Source of the DNA: Halobacillus sp. A5
GTDB taxonomy: Bacteria; Bacillota; Bacilli; Bacillales; Halobacillaceae
Length of the DNA stretch: 64,000 nucleotides
Assembly (NCBI RefSeq): GCF_024189315.1
Contig: NZ_JAIZEO010000001.1
Span: 434,001 to 498,000 of the forward strand
Direction of reading: 5' to 3'
Part shown: positions 1-6,977 of the stretch, piece after piece
Numbering within the stretch: position 1 is the stretch's first letter
How the letters are laid out: each line of letters begins with the position of its first letter
Made by a program: the position numbers and the translations under genes
The notes under the pieces: model-generated
What the model was told of the DNA's origin: nothing
Seen by the model: the letters and a program-made list of their open reading frames with translations, nothing else
The model's database searches: none

Positions 1-254
1 TTGCCAGCCATGATGATGCCATAATTGACTATACGAAAGAGTTAGAAGCAGAGTTGAAGATGTCTAAAGAACAGTTTGAATTTCAAATGCTGTATGGCAT
101 GAGGAATGAAACACAAAAAAAGCTTATTCAGGAAGGTTATACCGTACGCGTATATTTACCTTACGGTGAGGATTGGTACGGATATTTTATGAGACGTTTA
201 GCCGAAAGGCCGGCGAATATCGCCTTTGCTATAAAAGGAATCTTCAAAAAATAA
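1..254 (+). CDS. putB: Proline dehydrogenase, C-terminal end (5'-truncated by window)
   Basis: The reading frame is already open at base 3 and runs to the stop at 252-254, so only about 83 C-terminal residues are visible. They begin with an ASHD segment and contain EFQMLYGMR and RVYLPYG followed by YFMRRLAERP, which is the end of the FAD-dependent TIM barrel of monofunctional proline dehydrogenases. The enzyme oxidises proline to pyrroline-5-carboxylate. The next gene, 21 bp downstream, encodes the dehydrogenase for the following step, and a PutR-like regulator comes after that, so this is a proline-utilisation operon. The start lies outside the window. Confidence 0.88.
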   Translation, partial: ASHDDAIIDYTKELEAELKMSKEQFEFQMLYGMRNETQKKLIQEGYTVRVYLPYGEDWYGYFMRRLAERPANIAFAIKGIFKK

Positions 255-275
255 AATTGAGAGGGGAATTTTACT

Positions 276-1823
276 ATGGTAACACCTTACAAGCATGAGC
301 CATTCACTGATTTCACAATTGAGGAAAATAAAAAAGCGTTTGAAGAGGCTTTAAAAAAAGTCAAAGATGAGCTTGGACAAAAACATGATCTACTTGTTGA
401 TGGAGAGAGGATTCGAACTGATCAAGAGATCGTTTCAACAAATCCTGCGTATACTAAAGAAGTAGTAGGAGTTGTTTCTAAAGCCAATCAAGAAATTGCA
501 GAAAAAGCAATTCAAGCTGCTTCTACCGCATTTGAGAACTGGAGGAAATGGGATGAGCGCGCACGGGCAGAAGTTCTTTTCCGTGCAGCCAGTATTATCC
601 GTCGACGCAAGCATGAATTTTCTGCTTACCTCGTATATGAGGTCGGAAAGCCTTGGAAAGAAGCAGATGCAGACACAGCTGAAGCTATCGATTTCTTAGA
701 ATATTATGGTCGTCAAATGATTGAACTTAAGGACGGTAAACCGATAGAGAGCCGCGCAGGCGAGCAAAACCGCTATATTTACACATCAACAGGAGTTGCT
801 GTAGTTATCCCGCCTTGGAACCTGGCATTTGCAATCATGGCCGGTACTACGGTTGCACCACTTGTAACAGGAAGCACAGTTGTTATGAAGCCGGCCAGTA
901 ACAGCCCGGTGATTGCAGCTAAGTTTGTGGAAGTCTTAGAGGAAGCAGGACTGCCTAAAGGAGTGCTGAATTTTGTACCGGGAAGCGGTGGCGAAGTAGG
1001 AGATTATTTAGTAGACCATCCCAAAACCGCATTAATTTCTTTTACCGGTTCTCGCGATGTAGGAACCCGTATTCTTAAAAGAGCAGCTGAAATTAAAGAA
1101 GGTCAGACTCACATTAAGCAGGTTATTGCAGAAATGGGAGGAAAAGATACGGTAGTTGTAGATAATAAATCTAATCTGGAAACGGCAGCTGAAGCGATTG
1201 TTGTGTCTGCATTTGGATTCTCGGGTCAGAAGTGTTCTTCCGGTTCTAGAGCAGTTGTTCATCAAGATGTGTACGATGAGTTGCTTGAGATGGTAAAAGA
1301 GCGGACTGAGAGATTAACTGTCGGCAATGCTTCACAAGAGAACGTCTACATGGGACCTGTGGTCGATCAGGGTGCCTTTGACAAAGTGATGAGTTATATC
1401 GAAGTTGGAAAAGAAGAAGGTCGTCTAGTCACAGGTGGAAAAGGTGATGACTCCAAAGGGTATTTCATTGAGCCTACCGTCTTTGCCGACCTGGCTCCGA
1501 AATCTCGCATGCAGCAGGAAGAAATTTTTGGACCTGTCGTTTGCTTTACTAAAGCGAAAGATTTCGATGAAGCGATCGATATTGCAAATAATACTGAGTA
1601 CGGCTTAACAGGTGCGGTAATTTCCGATAATCGTGATCATCTGGAAAAAGCGAAGCGTGATTTTCACGTCGGAAACCTATACTTTAATCGTAACTGTACA
1701 GGCGCAATAGTAGGCTATCAGCCGTTTGGCGGTTTTAAAATGTCAGGCACGGATTCTAAAGCCGGCGGTCCTGATTATCTAGCCCTCCACATGCAGGCAA
1801 AAACTATCTCGGAAATGTATTAA
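276..1823 (+). CDS. rocA: 1-pyrroline-5-carboxylate dehydrogenase (RocA/PutC)
   Basis: This 515-residue enzyme of the aldehyde dehydrogenase superfamily oxidises glutamate semialdehyde (from pyrroline-5-carboxylate) to glutamate with NAD. Visible landmarks are the NAD-fold segment [12 protein letters not shown], the FTGSRDVG turn, the general-base segment [10 protein letters not shown] and the catalytic cysteine in GFSGQKCSS, with the family ending near [20 protein letters not shown]. The length is normal for RocA/PutC. The start at 276 follows a GAGAGGGG ribosome site. It lies directly after proline dehydrogenase, so it probably serves proline degradation as B. subtilis PutC does. It also completes arginine degradation, which fits the RocB-like gene at 14.4 kb. 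Confidence 0.95.
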   Translation: MVTPYKHEPFTDFTIEENKKAFEEALKKVKDELGQKHDLLVDGERIRTDQEIVSTNPAYTKEVVGVVSKANQEIAEKAIQAASTAFENWRKWDERARAEVLFRAASIIRRRKHEFSAYLVYEVGKPWKEADADTAEAIDFLEYYGRQMIELKDGKPIESRAGEQNRYIYTSTGVAVVIPPWNLAFAIMAGTTVAPLVTGSTVVMKPASNSPVIAAKFVEVLEEAGLPKGVLNFVPGSGGEVGDYLVDHPKTALISFTGSRDVGTRILKRAAEIKEGQTHIKQVIAEMGGKDTVVVDNKSNLETAAEAIVVSAFGFSGQKCSSGSRAVVHQDVYDELLEMVKERTERLTVGNASQENVYMGPVVDQGAFDKVMSYIEVGKEEGRLVTGGKGDDSKGYFIEPTVFADLAPKSRMQQEEIFGPVVCFTKAKDFDEAIDIANNTEYGLTGAVISDNRDHLEKAKRDFHVGNLYFNRNCTGAIVGYQPFGGFKMSGTDSKAGGPDYLALHMQAKTISEMY

Positions 1824-1836
1824 TACTATTTATGTG

Positions 1837-1875
1837 AAGAGCTCTTCTTACAGGGGAGCTCTTTTTCTTTTTCTT
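1837..1875 (+). terminator. Rho-independent terminator after rocA
   Basis: Arms AAGAGCTC (1837-1844) and GAGCTCTT (1856-1863) are followed by a T-rich run. It separates the putB-rocA transcript from the regulator gene. Confidence 0.8.
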
Positions 1876-1946
1876 TTCATGATTAATCGCTATAATGATG
1901 GTTAAATAGTCATATTGTGACGACCTGAGAAAGGTATGGATTTATT

Positions 1947-3209
1947 ATGGAAGTAAAAGAATTAATATTTCAAGTTGAAGATGTCCATAAAGCTACAGAA
2001 TTAATAAGTTCAAGACTGAAAAAACCGGTTATAATTGAAAACAAAAACTTCGAGCTTATTTCATACAGCTCGTCTTTTGATGAGTTTGATCAGACTCAGC
2101 AAAAGACAATTTTGTCCAAGAAGTGTCCTATTTTTATTATTGATCGTCTAAAAAAAGAAGGAATTGTTCAGCGGCTTGAGAAGCGCCGGGATGCTATACG
2201 AGTACAGCCTATTGAAGAACTGGGTTTCCATCAGCGGATCGTGATTTCGGCTAAACATTTAGGGCATACAATGGGGTATGTATGGGTTCAGGAATCGGAT
2301 CAGCTGTTAAAAGATGAAGAACTTACATTTCTTGAAGAAATAACCCCTCATATTGGTAAGCTGATCTATGACGTATATGCAAAAGCTAACGCGAAGGAAG
2401 GACATAAAGAAGAACTTATTTGGAAACTCCTGCATCACGAGTATGGAAGTGAGAGTCAAATTCGTCACGATTCGTCTCTGGCAAAACTAACGTTGCCTGA
2501 ACGGTTTTCGGTAGCTGTATTTTCCATTACGACGCCTAAGCATAAATATATGCTTGATTATTTAGAGAAGGTGATCCAGCAGTCCTCTGAACGAAACAGA
2601 ATGCTGTATTTAAAAACAGAATTTCAAATTATTATTGTTATAAATGGTCAGCTCAGTGGCGAATTTTCTTCCCGGGAAACAGCCAGAAGATTAATTGACG
2701 ATGTGAAATTTGAAACGGGAGAAGAAGAGTTTTATTATTTTCTCATAGGGATTGGCAAAGAATACACGACACTATTTAATTTAAGGAAAAGCTTCCTTGA
2801 GGCTTTAGAGGTCATAGAAACGGCTAACTTTATTACTCCCCGTCCTGAATCCATGCCCAGAGAATTCGCTAGACTCGGCATTTATCGGTATCTGGCTGCT
2901 CTTTATGAGAAAAACAGCTCAGAGGATTACTATAGTGAAGACCTTCTTAAACTGATCCAGAACGACAAAGATAAGCAGACAAATCTGCTGCGTACCTTAG
3001 AAGTTTATCTGGCGAATAACGGTAAAGGGAAGCAGACAGCGACACAATTGTTTATTCATCCAAACACATTAAATTATCGAATTAAACAGATACAGGAATT
3101 AACAAATATTGATTTTAATGATTTTAATATGAAAAGCTACATTTATACTGAATTACTTCTTCTTAATAATGTGGAAGCATACTATCAGCGCTATATCGAA
3201 GCTTTATAA
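1947..3209 (+). CDS. putR: PucR-family transcriptional activator, PutR-like
   Basis: This 420-residue protein ends in the PucR-type C-terminal helix-turn-helix (about residues 350-405, with the landmark LFIHPNTLNYRIKQIQELT). A GGDEF-like linker domain precedes it (about 180-300), and the N-terminal 150 residues form a probable ligand-sensing region. The family includes PucR, CdaR and the proline-responsive PutR. Its place directly after a proline dehydrogenase/P5C dehydrogenase pair makes PutR the best call: it would sense proline and activate the put operon. It is transcribed separately, as a terminator lies on each side. The family is clear; the effector is inferred from context. Confidence 0.85.
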   Translation: MEVKELIFQVEDVHKATELISSRLKKPVIIENKNFELISYSSSFDEFDQTQQKTILSKKCPIFIIDRLKKEGIVQRLEKRRDAIRVQPIEELGFHQRIVISAKHLGHTMGYVWVQESDQLLKDEELTFLEEITPHIGKLIYDVYAKANAKEGHKEELIWKLLHHEYGSESQIRHDSSLAKLTLPERFSVAVFSITTPKHKYMLDYLEKVIQQSSERNRMLYLKTEFQIIIVINGQLSGEFSSRETARRLIDDVKFETGEEEFYYFLIGIGKEYTTLFNLRKSFLEALEVIETANFITPRPESMPREFARLGIYRYLAALYEKNSSEDYYSEDLLKLIQNDKDKQTNLLRTLEVYLANNGKGKQTATQLFIHPNTLNYRIKQIQELTNIDFNDFNMKSYIYTELLLLNNVEAYYQRYIEAL

Positions 3210-3240
3210 ACCATCTCGTTGTAGAGGTGGTTTTTTCTTT
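3209..3240 (+). terminator. Terminator after putR
   Basis: Stem AACCATCTC / GAGGTGGTT with a GTTGTA loop and a run of six T. It overlaps the last base of the putR stop codon. Confidence 0.85.
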
Positions 3241-3322
3241 TAAAAAATCAGATAGAACTATTTTCATTTGTTGACAAAATGTTACACTATAACTAATTCT
3301 TTTCAAGGGGGAACAATTACAT

Positions 3323-4825
3323 ATGTCGTTATCAAACGTATTATTTATTTTAATTCCGCTGTTGATTGTGATAGCTGTAGTCGGAGCGGTAGGCTTCTTC
3401 TGGTTAAAGATTAGATATCGTACAGCTAAATCTAATGAAGCTTTAATTATTACAGGCCCTAAGCTGGGCGATCCTGAGAAGGAGACAAATATCTTCACAG
3501 ATGATGAAGGTCGTTCGATGAAAATTATCCGCGGCGGCGGCTATCGCTTAAAAATGTTTCAAACTTCCACTCCCGTTAATTTAACGAGTTTTCAGCTGAA
3601 ATTGGAAACTCCAAAAGTTTATACAAATGGTGGAGTACCGATTGTCGCGGATGCAGTAGCTATGATTAAAGTAGCAGACAGTTTAAAGGGGATTGCTAAT
3701 TACGCTGAACAATTCCTCGGGAAAAAACAAGATGAAATAGAACAGGAAATTGTTGAAGTGTTAGGCAGTAACCTTCGAGCCATTTTATCAAAAATGACTG
3801 TAGAGGGAATCAATGAAGATCGGGAAAGTTTTAACGAAAAAGTGACAAGCATAGCCCAAAAACAATTAGATGAGATGGGTTTTAAAATTACTTCCCTTGG
3901 GTTGACTGACCTGCGTGATGCGGATGAAGAAAATGGATACTTAGAAAACTTAGGAAGACCCCGCATTGCTGAAGTACGGAAGCAGGCTGAAATTGCAGAA
4001 GCGAATAGTCAGAGAGAAACGAGAATGCATGTAGCCCGTACAGATCAGGAAGCTAAGGAAGAAGAGTATAAACGAGAGAGTGCTATCGCTCAGTCACGTA
4101 AAGAAAAAGATATTAAAGATGCTGCTTTTAAGGAAGAAACAGAGAGGGCCCGTGCTCAGACAGAACAGTCCTATGAGCTGGAACGTACGAAGCTTGCAAA
4201 GGAAGTCCAGGAAGAAGATCTGCAGCTTAAACGCAGAGCGAAAGAAGAAGATCTTAACCTAAAACATATTGAAAGAGAACGCCTCGTTAAACTTGAGAAT
4301 GAAGAAGCAAAAGTCAGGAAAGCAAAAACTGACGCCGAAGCATATGAAACAACAAAACGTGCTGAAGCCGACGCTCAAAAATCGTCGATTGCCGGAGAAG
4401 CGACTGCCCGCATTAAAAAAGAAGAAGGACTGGCAGAAGCTGAAGTTATTCGAGAGAAGGGTAGAGCCGAAGCGGAGTCCCGTCGTCTGATTGCAGAAGC
4501 AATGGAAAAACATGGCGACGCTATAATTGTTGAGAAAATGATCGAAATGATGCCTGTTTTTGCCGAGAAAGTTTCTGCCCCATTAAATAATATTGATTCT
4601 GTGAAAATTATTGACTCTGGAAATGGCCAGGGCGTCTCTTCCTTTGGAAAGAGCGTTACAAAGACTATGATGGATATGCATGAACCTTTAAAAGAATTAA
4701 CAGGTTTAGATTTATCAAGTATGCTGGATTCTTTAAGTAAGAACAATTCTAATAACAATGAGAATAACTTATCTGAAGATCCGGAAAGAGAAACTCTGGC
4801 TTACAGCACCGCTGATAAAGATTAA
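3323..4825 (+). CDS. floT: Flotillin (FloT/YuaG family)
   Basis: This 500-residue membrane scaffold organises functional membrane microdomains. One N-terminal membrane segment (about residues 5-28) is followed by an SPFH/PHB domain (about 30-200). A long charged coiled coil of repeated Glu, Lys and Ala heptads (about 215-400) precedes a C-terminal tail with the EKMIEMMPVFAEKVS oligomerisation region. Length and layout match B. subtilis FloT (about 509 residues). The ribosome site AAGGGGG precedes the start at 3323. In B. subtilis, floT follows the NfeD-like yuaF. Here no such gene lies upstream, only putR, so FloT is transcribed alone. A TTGACA hexamer lies at 3270-3275 without a clear partner. 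Confidence 0.93.
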   Translation: MSLSNVLFILIPLLIVIAVVGAVGFFWLKIRYRTAKSNEALIITGPKLGDPEKETNIFTDDEGRSMKIIRGGGYRLKMFQTSTPVNLTSFQLKLETPKVYTNGGVPIVADAVAMIKVADSLKGIANYAEQFLGKKQDEIEQEIVEVLGSNLRAILSKMTVEGINEDRESFNEKVTSIAQKQLDEMGFKITSLGLTDLRDADEENGYLENLGRPRIAEVRKQAEIAEANSQRETRMHVARTDQEAKEEEYKRESAIAQSRKEKDIKDAAFKEETERARAQTEQSYELERTKLAKEVQEEDLQLKRRAKEEDLNLKHIERERLVKLENEEAKVRKAKTDAEAYETTKRAEADAQKSSIAGEATARIKKEEGLAEAEVIREKGRAEAESRRLIAEAMEKHGDAIIVEKMIEMMPVFAEKVSAPLNNIDSVKIIDSGNGQGVSSFGKSVTKTMMDMHEPLKELTGLDLSSMLDSLSKNNSNNNENNLSEDPERETLAYSTADKD

Positions 4826-4846
4826 ATGAGCTGGCCGGGGATGAGA

Positions 4847-4881
4847 AGGCTGTCGAGGGAAAATCTCGGCAGTCTTTTTTT
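4847..4881 (+). terminator. Terminator after floT
   Basis: Stem CTGTCGAG / CTCGGCAG (one G-T pair) separated by GGAAAAT and followed by a run of seven T. Confidence 0.8.
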
Positions 4882-4987
4882 AGCTGCGATGGCTATGGTA
4901 ATAAACAGAACTTTACTGGTCGCATATGAAACTTTTCAGGACCCTGATGCGTAAATAATAAGAGACTTGCGAAAGGACGTGAAGGAA

Positions 4988-5830
4988 ATGGAAGAACATC
5001 AAGGAGAAGCGATAATCGAAGATTTTAAAAGGATATTTTTTGAAATGGATGATGCGGTCAAATGGACAGACAAAAAAGTACTGATGCTTGCCGCATCTGT
5101 TTATGCCATGAACGACTCCCCTTTTTCAGCATCGAGATATAGAGGGTTGTGTGATTTCATCAAGAAGGAAGCAAGTCTGTTTTCGCCTCTTAAATCCAAT
5201 TTACGTTTTACCGCAGCAGCTTTTCTAGACGCTCGTTTTACGGATACCAGGGAGAAATACAGTGAATTTATTGAGATCTATGACAAACTCGTCAATAAAG
5301 GGTTTAAGAAGGGTAATTTCACGTACATTACGGCTTTGGTGATTTTAGCAGATGATCGATTAAAAGAAAATGAAGCTCAAATGGAACGAGCTTTAAAAGT
5401 ATTTAAAGAGATGAAAAGTGAGCACCCTTTTATAACCACGAATGAGGATTATCCACTTGCTGTTCTTCTGTCTCAATTAGAGGGAGAGGCAGAGGAGATC
5501 GTGGCCAATGTAGAATACTTTTATAAACAATTGAGCAGAAATAATTTCTATAAAGGGAATGACCTGCAGTTTCTAAGTTATATCCTGGCACTCGACAAGA
5601 GTCACGACAAGGATGTATTAATTGATCGTGTTGTTCAAGTGTATGATCAAATGAAAAAAATCTCTATAAAACCAAAGAGTGTTCTTTACCCTGAGATTGG
5701 ACTGCTTGCTCTAATGGAACAGGGAAAGAATGAGTTAGAAATGATTCAAAATATTAAAGATGACTTAGATCGCACGAAACACTTCAAATGGCAGAAAGAC
5801 ATTAACTTTAAAATGGCAGTTAATCTTTAA
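4988..5830 (+). CDS. DUF4003 family protein, C-terminus lost by a frameshifting 19-bp duplication
   Basis: This 280-residue soluble protein of unknown function resembles the DUF4003 family of Bacillaceae. It is helical, with repeated FTAAAFLDAR- and ITALVILAD-like segments. I chose the ATG at 4988 (ribosome site AAGGACGTGAAGGA) over a TTG at 4967. The reading frame stops at 5828-5830 inside a direct repeat: 22 bp are repeated with a 19-bp offset (5806-5846). If one 19-bp unit is removed, the frame continues for 48 codons to a stop at 5991-5993. That tail is rich in Gln, Ala and Met and ends in Ser-Asn repeats, a C-terminus I associate with this family. The present product therefore appears truncated. 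Native length would be 328 residues. Confidence 0.7.
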   Translation: MEEHQGEAIIEDFKRIFFEMDDAVKWTDKKVLMLAASVYAMNDSPFSASRYRGLCDFIKKEASLFSPLKSNLRFTAAAFLDARFTDTREKYSEFIEIYDKLVNKGFKKGNFTYITALVILADDRLKENEAQMERALKVFKEMKSEHPFITTNEDYPLAVLLSQLEGEAEEIVANVEYFYKQLSRNNFYKGNDLQFLSYILALDKSHDKDVLIDRVVQVYDQMKKISIKPKSVLYPEIGLLALMEQGKNELEMIQNIKDDLDRTKHFKWQKDINFKMAVNL

Positions 5831-5846
5831 AATGGCAGTTAATCTT
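5806..5846 (+). repeat. 19-bp tandem duplication disrupting the DUF4003 gene
   Basis: Unit CTTTAAAATGGCAGTTAAT occurs twice in tandem (5806-5824, 5825-5843), with three more matching bases after it. The net +19 shifts the frame and places a TAA at 5828. The downstream codons 5847-5993 remain open in the shifted frame. Confidence 0.9.
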
Positions 5847-6111
5847 AATGTGAGTCAACGGTTAAAAAATAGTAACATGGTGGAAACCGGATTGTTTACT
5901 ATAATGGAAGCTATTTTACAGGCACAGCAGGCAGCGATGATGGCAGGAATGGTGGCTGTATCTGCAGCGTCGAATTCTTCAAATTCCAATTAAACTGGTT
6001 AGATATTCGAGAATAAAAAAGCTTGAATGGATGTAGACATGATATTCCGTGGTGCCTCCAATAGAATCTGCAGAAAAAGGACAGGAAGTCGTTTCCTAGA
6101 ATCCTTTGAAT

Positions 6112-6131
6112 GTTTACTCTTTAGAGTAAAC
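6112..6131. repeat. Short perfect hairpin in the spacer before the CotF-like gene
   Basis: Arms GTTTACTC and GAGTAAAC flank a TTTA loop. The spacer 5994-6153 shows no gene. Its end (6138-6151) shares a 14-mer with 39737-39750, also just before a terminator. Confidence 0.5.
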
Positions 6132-6153
6132 GATGGGATTTCAACAAGCTGGT

Positions 6154-6181
6154 AAAAAAACAGCCCAGAGGCTGTTTTTTT
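6154..6181. terminator. Bidirectional terminator between the DUF4003 gene and the CotF-like gene
   Basis: Arms AAAAAACAGCC and GGCTGTTTTTT flank a short loop, with a T run on either strand. It can serve both convergent genes. Confidence 0.85.
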
Positions 6182-6794
6182 AGTGAAGGTCTTGAATCTC
6201 TACAGGGGTATAGCTGTGAGTCATTTGGGTAAGGTCCTGCGGGGCCAGTTGCGGCACTTGGTAGTAACTATGTTTGTTTTGATAAAGGAATACTTCATAG
6301 CTCATTTCAATGAGATTCGGCACGCTGTCCGCCACTACTCTTCTAAGCACAGGGTTCGTCATTTCTAAAGCTGTCATAGACATTAATGAAGCTAAGCTTT
6401 TTACCTGGCCCAGCATATAGGCGGAAATTCCTTGATCAGAAAGCTCTTTAATCGACTGGTTGGGCTTTTTAGGTTGAGCGGGCTGCATTCCATAGATAAC
6501 GTCATTGCTCTGCTCCATTTTATAAATATGTGTGGATTCTGCTGGTTTACTGCCTGTCTGCAGACACTCCACCATAATATTATAAAGCTCGGTTAAAAAT
6601 CGAGATTGACGATCTGCCATTTGTTTGAGTTCCGGATCCTGCATATGCTGATTGTAAAGCTGATATTGATCTAACAAGCTGATAATAGATGCAATAACCT
6701 CGTGAGCGTCGAATAATTCGTGTCCCCCATGACTGATGGAAGGGGGCATTTGTTCAGACGGCTCGGTATTAGGATTTGGTACTTGCTGGTCCAT
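6180..6794 (-). CDS. Spore coat protein, CotF-like
   Basis: This 204-residue protein has a Pro/Gln-rich N-terminus and a helical core resembling the CotF/ferritin-like coat family. Core segments are the EVIASIISLLDQYQLYNQH region (about residues 32-50) and a second helix pair near 125-170 (ISAYMLGQVKSLASLM, then NPVLRRVVADSVPNLIEMSYEVFLYQNKH split over two helices). The C-terminus is rich in Tyr, Gln and Pro, which is common for coat proteins. No signal peptide is visible, and the ribosome site is a good AGGAGG. It would be made in the mother cell and assembled in the coat. It is a single gene; the paralogue type cannot be fixed from sequence alone. Confidence 0.75.
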   Translation of the reverse strand: MDQQVPNPNTEPSEQMPPSISHGGHELFDAHEVIASIISLLDQYQLYNQHMQDPELKQMADRQSRFLTELYNIMVECLQTGSKPAESTHIYKMEQSNDVIYGMQPAQPKKPNQSIKELSDQGISAYMLGQVKSLASLMSMTALEMTNPVLRRVVADSVPNLIEMSYEVFLYQNKHSYYQVPQLAPQDLTQMTHSYTPVEIQDLH

Positions 6795-6942
6795 GTTTGA
6801 TTCCTCCTGATAATAAGATTCTTCTCTATTGTGGTTTAATCACAAATAAATATGTATTATAAACAGGCACAATTCATCCTTTATACAATAGGTGAAGCGG
6901 GTGTTTAGATAGGGGGAATTAGCAGCAGTACTTTATTCGAAA

Positions 6943-6972
6943 TAAAAAAAACCGGGCAGTTAAATGCCCGGT
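6943..6972 (-). terminator. Terminator of ppc
   Basis: Stem ACCGGGCA / TGCCCGGT with loop GTTAAA. The A run on the plus strand gives the T tract for the minus-strand transcript. Confidence 0.88.
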
Positions 6973-6977
6973 AGATA

